From Stieleria tagensis (GTDB taxonomy: Bacteria; Planctomycetota; Planctomycetia; Pirellulales; Pirellulaceae): 64,000 nucleotides of DNA. Positions within the stretch are counted from its first letter, which is position 1; each line of letters starts with the position of its first letter. The DNA is taken from NCBI RefSeq assembly GCF_024129865.1, contig NZ_JAMYFE010000049.1:124001-188000 (forward strand), read 5' to 3'. The position numbers and the translations under genes are program-made. Shown in pieces: positions 46,413-55,039 of this stretch. Below the pieces are notes generated by a model. It ran no database searches and had not been told where the DNA came from. It saw only the letters and a list, made by a program, of their open reading frames with translations.

Positions 46413-48745
46413 TCGCTGGACTCCGGTTCCGCGTCACTCGAATCGGTTGGCGTAGCGGTGTCGTTCAAGCATTCCAACAGAACCCGTTCAATTTGTTGAA
46501 CCAGCGGTTGGTCCACGCGTCCGAACTGCATTACGCAAAGCTCTTTGATGTAAGGCAGGACGCTGAAACGAACAATTCGCTTCAAGGCTTGGGCAATGAG
46601 CGGCTTATCCTCGGACGCTTGTGTTTCACTGCCGAAAGTCTGCACCATGAACAATGCGTGCCCAACCTGTTGCTCGGGCGCAATGCCACGTTCTTCGAGC
46701 AGTCGGTTGCATTGACGCAACGCTTGGGCGGTGAACCTCGAAGGGTTGTTGCCGGTTCGGCTGAGCCACGTGTGAAGGATGTCGTAGTCGGGGACGAGGT
46801 CCAGCCAAAGGAAACGCCGACGCAACGCAAGGTCCATCCGACCGATCGAACGATCCGCGCTGTTCATGGTGCCAATGATGTAGACGTTGCTGGGGAAACG
46901 AAACTTTCGACCGGACAGCAAACGAACGGCTCGCCCGCGATATTCAAGTAATTGCAGAAGCTCACCCAGCACCGCGGCGGTATCGCATCGGTTGATTTCG
47001 TCCAGAACGAGAACATGGCGTCCGGTCGGCCGATACTCTGCGAGCGATTCAATCCATTCCAGGAAACAGCCCAACCTCGGTTCAAACTTTAATACGCCTT
47101 CGTCTGTGAACGGTTTGATTCCCTCGAAGAAGTCTTCGTATGCCCAGTTGGCGTGCATGAACAGCATTGTGTGCTTCCCTTGCGAGTTCGTTTCGCGGTC
47201 AGCTGCGAAGTACCGAGCAAACAACTGTGCGATGTAGGTTTTGCTCGTGCCGGGGGGGCCGGTCAAAACGATCTGCTGCTTCGTCAACAAAGCGTCTTCG
47301 ATTTCTTGGAGCCTTTCGATAGACAATGCAGAGAGATCGCTCAGTTCCTGAAGCGTCCGCGGTGCATCCTCGTCGAGCAATTCGTCTTCTGGATCGCCAG
47401 CACCGGGCTCCGTTTGTTGATGGGAAGACCAAACGCCGGTTCGCGCGGCATCAAAGAACGGCCACACCCATCGAAAGAAGCCACCGATTTGTTCGTTGAG
47501 CGAATGGGCTCGCTCTGGCAACTCTTCGAGCGGAAAACGTTGGATAATGCTAATGGGTGCCGTTGGCGATACAGCGTCGTCGCCCAATGCTTCACTGGAT
47601 TGAGCGATTAAGCCTGCGAAAACAGCTGCGTCGATCCGTTCTTGGTCATCCGACGTGTTCAAGCCGACCACCGTGCCCTCGGGAGCACCTAAGAGATACT
47701 CTTGCACGGCGACCCGATTGGCCGCGATCGCGCTGTGAAGGTTGGCGATGTATTGATCGCAGTCGTTGCCGAATGCGAAGCCGTAGCGGAATTGTCGCTC
47801 CGCGGCGAGCATCCGGAAGAAAAGTTGGCAGCTTCTTGTCTTTGTGTCCTGCTCTGGATCGAAGAACGCTGCCCAATAGTGATCGTAGTAGCCGCCGCGA
47901 CCGTAGTCGTTCTTCTTCAGCACCGACACATTGCGTTTGGTTGCGGCAACGCCGGAATCAAGGTTTGAAATCGGGTCGCTTCGCAGCCGCTCGACCAAGG
48001 CTTTTGTTGGATCCTTCAACACGCGCCAATAGACGTCTTGCTTGGACTTGTGCCAATCTCCATCCGTCGTGCGATTGGACAGCTCGAGAACAAAGTCGAC
48101 GGTCTCCTGGGTATAGAGGTGTTCGATTTCATCGTCCGATGAATCGTCGTCTTCATAGTCATCCGTGTCGGTCGCATCGAGTTCTTTCGCTGCGGTATCT
48201 TGCTTGATGGCGGCTGCGAGTGATTCCTTCTCACCCTCGGTCATGGGCACTTCGCGGTAGTAAGGCGTCAGGTCAGGCGAATCCTCCGCTTGGCTGAACC
48301 GTTGCGTTCGCAAGTCGATGTAAACGGTTTTGACGCCAGACTGGTTCTCGGGAACGGTCGCGAGACTTTGAATGGTGACCTCGTCTGGAATCGCCCAAAC
48401 GTGCATCTTTTCTTCTGACACCTCGAAATAGCAGAACAGAAAGATCGCCGGGTGATCCGCCGTCACTTGACGCAGGTCAGCAAGTTGGGACGGCGGCATG
48501 TTGGTCCAGAACCCGCCGCCAACGCGCGAATTGCGATTGATGATAATTCCGTCGCCCCACCAATAGCGTGAGCCGCGATCGCGAACCATTTCCTGCCCGC
48601 CAACTTGCAGTCGCTGGACTGGAATTTCCTTCATGACCTTCCCGGCATTGCGTTTGCCACGCTCGCTCAACGTCGGAGGGGCGAACTCAAAGTCACTGCT
48701 TGAGATGCTTGATAGTGCAAGGGTGGAGAGTTCGGCTGAGTTCAT
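46409..48745 (-). CDS. mcrB: McrB-like AAA+ GTPase restriction subunit
   Basis: 778 residues from ATG 48745; a longer reading adds 20 residues without family support. The N-terminal domain (about 1-450) is not the standard DUF3578 module and may read a different DNA mark. It includes a Trp-rich region (WWGDGIIINR), an acidic Asp-rich stretch near 190-210, and helical parts. The AAA+ motor follows: Walker A GPPGTSKT (about 494), Walker B VLDEINRC (about 580), then GTMNSADRSIGRMDLALRRRF, the McrB signature. The gene heads the mcrBC operon. Placement next to a methyltransferase system suggests layered restriction: DUF1156-type for unmarked DNA and McrBC for foreign marks. Confidence 0.88.
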   Translation of the reverse strand: MNSAELSTLALSSISSSDFEFAPPTLSERGKRNAGKVMKEIPVQRLQVGGQEMVRDRGSRYWWGDGIIINRNSRVGGGFWTNMPPSQLADLRQVTADHPAIFLFCYFEVSEEKMHVWAIPDEVTIQSLATVPENQSGVKTVYIDLRTQRFSQAEDSPDLTPYYREVPMTEGEKESLAAAIKQDTAAKELDATDTDDYEDDDSSDDEIEHLYTQETVDFVLELSNRTTDGDWHKSKQDVYWRVLKDPTKALVERLRSDPISNLDSGVAATKRNVSVLKKNDYGRGGYYDHYWAAFFDPEQDTKTRSCQLFFRMLAAERQFRYGFAFGNDCDQYIANLHSAIAANRVAVQEYLLGAPEGTVVGLNTSDDQERIDAAVFAGLIAQSSEALGDDAVSPTAPISIIQRFPLEELPERAHSLNEQIGGFFRWVWPFFDAARTGVWSSHQQTEPGAGDPEDELLDEDAPRTLQELSDLSALSIERLQEIEDALLTKQQIVLTGPPGTSKTYIAQLFARYFAADRETNSQGKHTMLFMHANWAYEDFFEGIKPFTDEGVLKFEPRLGCFLEWIESLAEYRPTGRHVLVLDEINRCDTAAVLGELLQLLEYRGRAVRLLSGRKFRFPSNVYIIGTMNSADRSIGRMDLALRRRFLWLDLVPDYDILHTWLSRTGNNPSRFTAQALRQCNRLLEERGIAPEQQVGHALFMVQTFGSETQASEDKPLIAQALKRIVRFSVLPYIKELCVMQFGRVDQPLVQQIERVLLECLNDTATPTDSSDAEPESSE

Positions 48746-48859
48746 GCGATTTGCCCAAAGGTATTTTGATTGGCACACATGATCCCAAGCTGAGACGTGG
48801 CCCACAACTGGGGAGATCCGGTAGCGCTGGGTCAGCTGAAACCGGCACGATTGACATGG

Positions 48860-48894
48860 CCGCTTGATGACTGCTCGGCAGCTCTCGTAACTGT
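48860..48894 (+). repeat. 35-bp direct repeat, copy 1
   Basis: Begins CCGCTTGA and ends TCTCGTAACTGT. It aligns without gaps to the copy at 49463-49497 (26 of 35 positions identical: 8 at the left end, 12 at the right, 6 in a variable centre). It stands upstream of the broken recombinase copy. It may be a recombination or binding site for the recombinase. Confidence 0.6.
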
Positions 48895-48957
48895 TGGGTT
48901 GTGTTCGTTGGCGTTGGGTCGGCGGCGTGATCTTGGCTTTGCGAGGGAGTTGTTCTC

Positions 48958-49332
48958 GTGGTTGATGAATTGAATTTGGAACCTGTGCCGGCGGTGGAGT
49001 CGGTGGGGACTCGGGCGGTGGCTTACTTTCGGTCTTCGTTGGATGACGAGGGGCGATCGGTTGATGTGCAAGGAAGTTTTGTTCGGCGTTGGGCGGCGGC
49101 GAATGGGGTGCGGATCGTTCGGGAGTTTTGTAACTCGGGGCCGGCGACGGCGGAGGGTCGGCCGACGCTGGCTGAAATGGTGGAGTAGTGGATCGCTCGA
49201 CAGGGTGATTTTGACGCTGTGATTTGTTTCGATTGGAGTCGGTTGGGGCGTGTCGCTGGCGATGGGGGCGCGGATCTTGCCGCGGTTTGCGAAGAGAACG
49301 GTAAGACTATCTTGATCATTGATCAGGCGTAG
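48958..49332 (+). pseudogene. Partial serine recombinase with in-frame nonsense codon
   Basis: Reads as the N-terminal catalytic domain of a serine recombinase. AVAYFRSS holds the active Ser (about codon 27), and EGRPTLAEMVE and FDWSRLGR match the intact neighbour at 49589-51052. A TAG at 49186-49188 interrupts the frame exactly where the neighbour has Glu (EMMEEW versus EMVE-stop-W), i.e. one base change from GAG. The same frame then continues to TAG 49330-49332. The recombinase and DNA-binding regions are missing. This is a decayed, truncated duplicate. Confidence 0.85.
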
Positions 49333-49353
49333 CTCTTGTTGTTGTGAAGGTTG

Positions 49354-49390
49354 ATTCTCGCCGATGGCTTTGCCGTTGGCGAGAATTTTT
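49354..49390 (+). terminator. Rho-independent terminator after recombinase pseudogene
   Basis: Perfect 9-bp stem ATTCTCGCC (49354-49362) and GGCGAGAAT (49378-49386) with a 15-nt loop, followed by a run of five T that overlaps the stem end (49386-49390). It lies 21 bp after the pseudogene stop. Confidence 0.75.
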
Positions 49391-49462
49391 CGTTTTGGCT
49401 GCCAACTTTGTTTGTCATCGTGTGACAAAGTCTCGGAAATCTTGGCGACAGGTGTGACTTAG

Positions 49463-49497
49463 CCGCTTGAGGCCTGTGGGGTGCTTCTCGTAACTGT
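49463..49497 (+). repeat. 35-bp direct repeat, copy 2
   Basis: Copy of the element at 48860-48894 with identical ends (CCGCTTGA, TCTCGTAACTGT) and a diverged centre. It lies just upstream of the intact recombinase. Starts of the two copies are 603 bp apart and enclose the pseudogene and its terminator. Confidence 0.6.
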
Positions 49498-49507
49498 CTT
49501 GTCGATA

Positions 49508-49530
49508 CCCGCCAGCGGTGTGCTGGCGGG
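49508..49530 (+). promoter_or_regulatory. Strong hairpin in recombinase leader
   Basis: Perfect 9-bp inverted repeat CCCGCCAGC (49508-49516) and GCTGGCGGG (49522-49530), loop GGTGT, with partial outer pairing (GTCG with CGAC). No T tract follows, so it is not a standard terminator. It could be an operator, an mRNA structure limiting translation, or part of the recombination site. Confidence 0.45.
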
Positions 49531-49588
49531 AACGACAGAGACTTTTACAGATGGAGCATTCACCTTGGATAATTGGTGGGAAATCGGT

Positions 49589-51052
49589 GTGCCCGATCCG
49601 GATTCGCCGGCGCTCGTTCGAGCGGTGGCGTATTACCGGCACTCGGCACAAGACCGACAGGAAAACTCGATCCCGATTCAACAGGATCAGGTTCGACAAT
49701 GGGCGCGGGAACACGGCGTCGAAATCATCCGCGAGTTCTGCGATGCCGGAAGATCGGGACTGAACGCCGAAGGACGGCCCGCATTCACGGAGATGATGGA
49801 GGAATGGATCGCCAAACGCAACGACTTTGAGTACGTGCTGTGTTTGGACGTTTCGCGGTGGGGTCGGTTTCAAGATATCGACTTGTCGGCTCAATTTTCG
49901 GCGATCTGCAAGAAGAACAAGAAACAGGTCATCTACACGACGATCGGCAAGCCGAAAGAGAACGATCCGCTCTATCCGGTCTACGTTCAGTTCGAGAGAT
50001 TTCGGGCGGCCCAATACAGTCGCGAGCTTAGCGACAAGGTTTGGCGCGGCTGTGTGAAGATCGCCGAACAGGGCTATCTCGCTGGCGGCAAACCGCCATA
50101 CGGCTTGTCTCGGTTGTTGCTCGATGAGAAACGCGAACCGCTGCATGTGTTGGAAGCTGGCCAACATAAGGGCATCCAAAACCAACGGGTCACGTTGACC
50201 GAAGGGCCGCCGGAACAGGTCGCGGTCATTCGCCGGATCTTTGAAGAGTTCGTTGAACGTGGCTACTCGGAGTTCAAGATCGCCGAGGGGTTGAACGACG
50301 ACGAGATCCCGTCGCCGAGCAACGGCCGCTGGGGCGCGGGTGGTGTAGTCGCGCGGCTTCGTAACGAGAAGTACGCCGGGACGATGGTTTACAACCGTAC
50401 GTCCGGCAAACTGAAGACGCCAACCCAGCCAAACCCGGTCGAGAAGTGGGTTCGGACGGTGGACGCGTTCACCGGCATCATCGAGTTTGACTTGTTTTTG
50501 CGAGCTCAGGAGATCTTTGAGAAACGTAAGCAGCGGTACGACCCGGACTACATGCTGCGGATGCTTGATGCCTTGTATCGGTCTCGAGGGATGGTGCGGC
50601 CGGGATTGATCCGGCTCGATGACGACCTGCCGCCGACGTGTGCGTACGCTCGCGAATTCGGTTCGCTCGACCAAGCGTTTCAGAAACTATTCGACGGCGA
50701 ACGCGACAAAGCCCGCAGCGCTGTTCAAGAACAAATTCTCGGCCACGTGCCCCAGACGCTGGCCTATTCCGATTTCTTGGTGCTCGACCAGAAATTGACC
50801 GTTTCGATTCAGCCGGCTGTGCCTGTCCCACACGGCTACGAGTCGTATTGGCCGATTCGCCGCGATCCGCGGCCGGTCATCGACATGACGCTCGGTGTGC
50901 TGCTTTCCGAACCGGCCGACTTCAACATCCTCGGCTTCATTGCGTTGCCGCGGTTCGGCTCGGATTCCAAACCGATGCGATTCACCAGCTCTTCCATTCG
51001 CACCGAATTGTTCGGCCGAACGGATCTTCAATTCCTTCAACAACTTCTTTAA
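49589..51052 (+). CDS. Large serine recombinase
   Basis: 487 residues if translation begins at GTG 49589. TTG 49565 is possible; earlier codons run through the hairpin and do not match the family. Catalytic domain: AVAYYRHSAQDRQ with active Ser19, EFCDAGRSG, CLDVSRWGR, QYSRELSDKVWRG. The recombinase domain follows with GGKPPYG, IAEGLNDDEIPSP and WGAGGVVARLRNEKYAG. The usual zinc ribbon is not evident. Instead the C-terminal part has LIRLDDDLPP and AREFGSLDQAF, a module also seen in some other large serine recombinases. It cuts and religates DNA at short sites to integrate, excise or invert segments. First gene of a five-gene operon, with a broken copy just upstream. Confidence 0.92.
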   Translation: MPDPDSPALVRAVAYYRHSAQDRQENSIPIQQDQVRQWAREHGVEIIREFCDAGRSGLNAEGRPAFTEMMEEWIAKRNDFEYVLCLDVSRWGRFQDIDLSAQFSAICKKNKKQVIYTTIGKPKENDPLYPVYVQFERFRAAQYSRELSDKVWRGCVKIAEQGYLAGGKPPYGLSRLLLDEKREPLHVLEAGQHKGIQNQRVTLTEGPPEQVAVIRRIFEEFVERGYSEFKIAEGLNDDEIPSPSNGRWGAGGVVARLRNEKYAGTMVYNRTSGKLKTPTQPNPVEKWVRTVDAFTGIIEFDLFLRAQEIFEKRKQRYDPDYMLRMLDALYRSRGMVRPGLIRLDDDLPPTCAYAREFGSLDQAFQKLFDGERDKARSAVQEQILGHVPQTLAYSDFLVLDQKLTVSIQPAVPVPHGYESYWPIRRDPRPVIDMTLGVLLSEPADFNILGFIALPRFGSDSKPMRFTSSSIRTELFGRTDLQFLQQLL

Positions 51053-51067
51053 CGGAGACAACCAATC

Positions 51068-51973
51068 ATGGAACCACTCAACAACATTTGCCCCATCACC
51101 GATCGCCGGTACGAAGACGTGCCGATCGACAAGGTGAAGGTGATCAACTCGCGGAACCGCGACCAAGAACAATTCGACATGAACGTCGAGAGCATCGAAG
51201 GCGTCGGTCTGATGAAGCCGATTCGCGTCAATGACAAGTTTCTCGAAACGACCGGCAAGTACGAACTGATCTGCGGCGAGGGTCGACTGCTGGCTCACAA
51301 ACAGCTCGGCAAGACGCAAGTGCCCGCCGAGGTGGTGACCTGCACTCGCAAAGAGGCGCTCTTGCAATCTCTGGTCGAGAACATCGCTCGGACCAAACCA
51401 GGCAGCATGGATTTCGCTCGCGAGCTGAAACGGCTGCACGACGAAGGCTGGGACTACCCACGCATCGCCAAGGTCGCGTGCAAGTCTGAGCGTTATATCC
51501 GCGACTACATTCAATTGGTCGAACAGGGCGAAGAGCGGCTGATACAAGGTGTCGAAGCCGGCATCTTCCCGATCAAGTTTGCGATCCAGGTTGCCTCCAC
51601 CGACGACTCTCAAATCCAAGCGGTGTTGATGGATGCGTTTGCCGCGGGGCTTGTAACGACCACGAACTTCGGCCAGGCCCGGCGGATCATCTCGGCGCGG
51701 GCCAAGCAATCGAAGAAGTCACCCGCCAGCCGCGATTACACGGTCGGCCAGCTTCAGCATGACATCGCGGAAACAACCCGCGTCAAAACTGGGTACGTCC
51801 GCGAGGCGAAATCGAAAGAGAACCGTTTCATGACGCTACTCGCTGGTGTCAACACGTTGTTTCAAGACACGGAGCTAATCACGTTGCTGCGAAGACAACA
51901 ACTTGAAAAGCGGCCCGAACTCGCTGGTGATTTCAGCTTCGACCCAACGACCAGCTCGGAGGTGTCGACATGA
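51068..51973 (+). CDS. ParB/RepB-like protein 1
   Basis: 301 residues, 15 bp after the recombinase, with GGAGA upstream. The ParB N-terminal domain shows VPIDKVKV, a PIRVND strand and the CTP-site-like ICGEGRLLAHKQLG; LVENIART follows, then a helix-turn-helix region (YPRIAKVACKSERYIRDYI). The C-terminal part is helical. Such proteins bind DNA sites and often act in partition, but here no ParA is present and the protein is coupled to a recombinase and to a second ParB-like gene (ATGA overlap). It may set recombination directionality or regulate the operon; this is inference. Confidence 0.85.
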   Translation: MEPLNNICPITDRRYEDVPIDKVKVINSRNRDQEQFDMNVESIEGVGLMKPIRVNDKFLETTGKYELICGEGRLLAHKQLGKTQVPAEVVTCTRKEALLQSLVENIARTKPGSMDFARELKRLHDEGWDYPRIAKVACKSERYIRDYIQLVEQGEERLIQGVEAGIFPIKFAIQVASTDDSQIQAVLMDAFAAGLVTTTNFGQARRIISARAKQSKKSPASRDYTVGQLQHDIAETTRVKTGYVREAKSKENRFMTLLAGVNTLFQDTELITLLRRQQLEKRPELAGDFSFDPTTSSEVST

Positions 51974-52815
51974 GCGCCAACGGCAAACCCAAAGGCATCG
52001 ACATTTCGATTGTCAAACTCGTGCCGAGGAACGAACGCAAGATCGCCAAGAAGTATCGACAACGGATCGAGGCGAGTTTGCGAGCGGTCGGGCTGATTGA
52101 ACCGCTGATCGTTTTCCCACTCGACGACGGTTACGAGATTCTGGACGGTGCCCTTCGGTATCGAATCCTATTAGACCACGGGGTCGAAACGGTACCGTGC
52201 CTGGTTCACGATGCCCGCGACGGATTCACTGGCAACCGGATGGTCAACCAACTGAGTGCATCGCAAGAGATGCGGATGCTTCGCAAATCGCTCGAAGAAC
52301 TCGACGAAAAGACGATCGCCAGCGCACTCGGCATGCAGGGCATCGGTCACCGGCTGAACAAGGGTCTGCTTGCCAAGCTTCACCCGGATGTGGTGAAAGC
52401 ATTCAACGCCAACAAAATCAATTTGCAAACGGCGAAGGAGCTAACGAACGTGAAACAAGATCGCCAACATGAGATTTTGAAGTTGATGGAGTCCTGCAAC
52501 GACTACTCGACGACGTTCGCTCGCGGGCTGGTGTTGAAGACGCCGGCAAACAAACGAGCAAAAGCCAATGGCAGCAAGACGCCGTGGACGCAGGCGGACG
52601 AGAAGAAGAGCCAGTTGCTCAAGAAGCTGCAAGAAGCCGAGCAACAACAGGATTTCTACACCGGGCTTTATCGCCAGTACACCACGAACTTGTTGAAACT
52701 GGTGATCTACGTTCGCACGCTGCTCAATAACGCTGAAGTCAAAGCGTATTTGCAAACCAACCATGCGGACCTCGCTCGAATCTTCGAGGAGATCCTCGAA
52801 AGCACGGAGGGTTAA
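51970..52815 (+). CDS. ParB/RepB-like protein 2
   Basis: 281 residues, starting in an ATGA overlap with ParB-like protein 1. The N-terminal domain has SIVKLVPRNERKI, EPLIVFPLDDGYEILDGALRY (the site that in ParB carries GERR/GxxR) and ENRM-like GNRMVNQL. The middle is helical, with NLQTAKELTNVKQDRQ as seen in plasmid RepB C-terminal domain proteins. The end is coiled coil (LLKKLQEAEQQQDFY). It is not a recent duplicate of its neighbour; similarity is limited to the fold. Two different ParB-like subunits may form a heteromer on DNA. Confidence 0.8.
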   Translation: MSANGKPKGIDISIVKLVPRNERKIAKKYRQRIEASLRAVGLIEPLIVFPLDDGYEILDGALRYRILLDHGVETVPCLVHDARDGFTGNRMVNQLSASQEMRMLRKSLEELDEKTIASALGMQGIGHRLNKGLLAKLHPDVVKAFNANKINLQTAKELTNVKQDRQHEILKLMESCNDYSTTFARGLVLKTPANKRAKANGSKTPWTQADEKKSQLLKKLQEAEQQQDFYTGLYRQYTTNLLKLVIYVRTLLNNAEVKAYLQTNHADLARIFEEILESTEG

Positions 52816-52817
52816 CG

Positions 52818-54215
52818 ATGCCCAAGAAACGCTGGACTCCCGAGAAGGTGATCGAGGAGCTGAAACGCACGCGGCAGGATGGCCCGAAGATGCATCCGCA
52901 GCTTGACGCCGCCGCACGGCGATACTTCGGTAGCGTACGAGCCGCACTCGACGCGGCCGGGCTGCCGTGTGGCAAACGTCCGCCGCCATACAACGATTGG
53001 TCGAAGCAAACGGTCGTTGATGCGATCCGTCAGCGGCATAACGATCGCGAGAGCCTGTGGCGGACCAATCGTGAAGACCCGTCGCTCTATTCGGCCGGAA
53101 AGCGGTTGTTTGGAACTTGGACCAAAGCACGCGCCGCGGCGGGGCTGCCGAAGCCGACTCGTGACTTTTACTCTCCCGACGAAGTGTGTATGAAGATCAT
53201 CGAATTGTACGAACGGGAATTGCCGCTCGCGTTCTCATCGCACAATGATGAGAAACTCCGACGCTCAGCGAGAAAGCACTTCGGCGGATGGCGAGGAGCA
53301 GTCAAGTCGCTCGGACTGGAGAGCGAACTGCCCAGGCAATGGACCGAGCAAAATGTGCTCGAAGCGATTCGGGAGCGTCGGGCCGCCGGACATTGCCTTT
53401 ACAAAACGCACGCTGAAGATAAATCGCTGTTCGCAGCCGCAGTGAAACGCTTTGGCGACTGGCAGAAAGCGTTGAAAGCGGCCGGACTAGATGTGAAGAC
53501 TCGCGAGAAATGGAGCAAAGACAAAGTCATCGAACGACTGCGGGCATTGGGCACCAAGTTTCCAGGCGAGAACATTCGCAACATTGACTCGAACCTCGCT
53601 CACGCCGCCGCCCGCAGGTTCGGAACGCTCGGCAAAGCAATCGAAGCGGCCGGCATTGAACCACCGCGGCGACGCTGGACCGAAGATCGAATCATTTCCG
53701 CGATCCAGGAACGCTACATCGCTGGCGAGCCGCAACACATCGAGGGTCTTGGTGACATCCCGCTTGCCCAAGCCGCAAAACGTCGCTTTGGTACTTGGGC
53801 CGCCGCTGTCGAAGCCGCCGGACTGGTCGATCGCATCACCGTTCGCAAACCGCTGCGTTATTGGACGGCCGACGACGTGATCGCAGAAATTCAGAAATGG
53901 CACACCGAAGGTCACGAGTTCAAAGACGTTTGGACCCATTACACCGCACTGGTCAACGCAGCCCGGCGACACTTTCCAACTTGGCGAGCCGCGATGGAAG
54001 CCGCCGGGTTCCAATGCGGCAGACGCAACTGGGACCAACCAACGATCATCCGTGAAATCCAGATTCGGCACCGAGCCGGCAAATCATTGACCAGCGATCA
54101 CCCCGACAACATCAACCTCGCCGCCGCGTCGATTCGTTATTTCGGATCATGGACCGCAGCGAAGCAATCTGCCGGTGTCCCGTCGAAACAAACCCAACGG
54201 AAGGTGGCCTCATGA
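52818..54215 (+). CDS. Homing-endonuclease-associated repeat protein, long
   Basis: 465 residues, 2 bp after the second ParB-like gene. About eight repeats of 50-55 residues fit the homing-endonuclease-associated repeat: W(T/S)xexVixxIxxrxxxG at the start, a middle with (D)xxLxxAAxRxFG and an end (T/S)WxxAxxAAGL. Examples are RRWTEDRIISAIQERYIAG and FGTWAAAVEAAGL. Each repeat is a small helical DNA-binding unit in known families. No endonuclease domain (HNH, LAGLIDADG or GIY-YIG) is attached. An array of this length could read a long specific DNA target, perhaps guiding the recombinase. Confidence 0.85.
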   Translation: MPKKRWTPEKVIEELKRTRQDGPKMHPQLDAAARRYFGSVRAALDAAGLPCGKRPPPYNDWSKQTVVDAIRQRHNDRESLWRTNREDPSLYSAGKRLFGTWTKARAAAGLPKPTRDFYSPDEVCMKIIELYERELPLAFSSHNDEKLRRSARKHFGGWRGAVKSLGLESELPRQWTEQNVLEAIRERRAAGHCLYKTHAEDKSLFAAAVKRFGDWQKALKAAGLDVKTREKWSKDKVIERLRALGTKFPGENIRNIDSNLAHAAARRFGTLGKAIEAAGIEPPRRRWTEDRIISAIQERYIAGEPQHIEGLGDIPLAQAAKRRFGTWAAAVEAAGLVDRITVRKPLRYWTADDVIAEIQKWHTEGHEFKDVWTHYTALVNAARRHFPTWRAAMEAAGFQCGRRNWDQPTIIREIQIRHRAGKSLTSDHPDNINLAAASIRYFGSWTAAKQSAGVPSKQTQRKVAS

Positions 54216-54760
54216 TTCGCGAAACCATCATTCGCAAGATCGTCGAGCGTGACGTTGCAGGCGAAAGTTTGCTCGACGACGATGTCCGTCGCGACGACGA
54301 ACTTCTCCACGTTGCCGCGTGCAACGAATTCGGCGCGTGGAACACGGCACTCCAGTACGCCGGCGTTGACGTTCGCCACGTTGGCGACCGTCGCGACCTA
54401 ACGCAAGCCCGCGTAGAACAACAACTCCGCCGTTTGTGTACGACAGGCTACGACCTGGGGGCCATGGTGAACCGCAACCGCGACCGCCCGCTCTACGAAG
54501 CCGCACTCCGCTACCACGGCACCTGGCGTGCCGCGCTCACTGCTGCCGGCATCAACCTCGCAAACGTCTCCCGCCGCCGTCCCGAGCATTTCGACCGAGA
54601 GGCCATGATCCTCTGGATCCGCCAGCGTCAGGCCGCCGGCCAATCCATGACCTACACCGAAGTCTGCCTAGAAAACCGAGACAAAGCCATGGCCATCCGC
54701 CGCACGTTCGGAAGTTGGTCCCAGGCGTTAAAGATCGCAAGCAGAGCCGATAACGAATAG
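54212..54760 (+). CDS. Homing-endonuclease-associated repeat protein, short
   Basis: 182 residues from ATG 54212 in an ATGA overlap with the previous gene. It contains about three of the same repeats, more diverged: LLHVAACNEFGAWNTALQYAGV, LYEAALRYHGTWRAALTAAGI and AIRRTFGSWSQALKIA. It is the last gene of the operon. Split or serially duplicated forms of one DNA-binding array are the simplest explanation. No catalytic motif is present. Confidence 0.75.
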   Translation: MIRETIIRKIVERDVAGESLLDDDVRRDDELLHVAACNEFGAWNTALQYAGVDVRHVGDRRDLTQARVEQQLRRLCTTGYDLGAMVNRNRDRPLYEAALRYHGTWRAALTAAGINLANVSRRRPEHFDREAMILWIRQRQAAGQSMTYTEVCLENRDKAMAIRRTFGSWSQALKIASRADNE

Positions 54761-55039
54761 CCATCATCAAAAGATAGCCGGAGTACGAACAGGGTGTTGT
54801 CAACGGCGCTGCGGTTGGGTTCGGGCAATCAAAAAAAAAAGCGACGCGATTGTTTTTCCAGTTCTTCATCGGGCCACACGATTGGCAGATACATCAAAGA
54901 TGCTTATGCCACCGGTCCGGCCAAGATACTGTATCTCCGCATGATGATGGAAATTAAACAGTGCCCCGTTACTCCGACAATCCGACTCTCAGACGCTGAA
55001 TGCTTGATGACCTGACTTTGATGAATTATTCCCCAGAAA

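Noticed and set aside
12988-48745. BREX or classical DISARM assignment
   Set aside because: No PglZ, BrxL or BrxC-like genes; DUF1998 helicase and methyltransferase lie in separate operons and no DrmB was seen.
48832-49428. 198-codon - strand frame over the recombinase pseudogene
   Set aside because: Low-complexity Pro/Arg/Asn translation; the + strand shows conserved recombinase motifs.
49415-50674. 419-codon - strand frame opposite the serine recombinase
   Set aside because: Shadow of a gene with clear catalytic motifs; no family features.
50687-51709. 340-codon - strand frame opposite the recombinase end and the first ParB-like gene
   Set aside because: Overlaps two supported genes and reads as a complement artefact.
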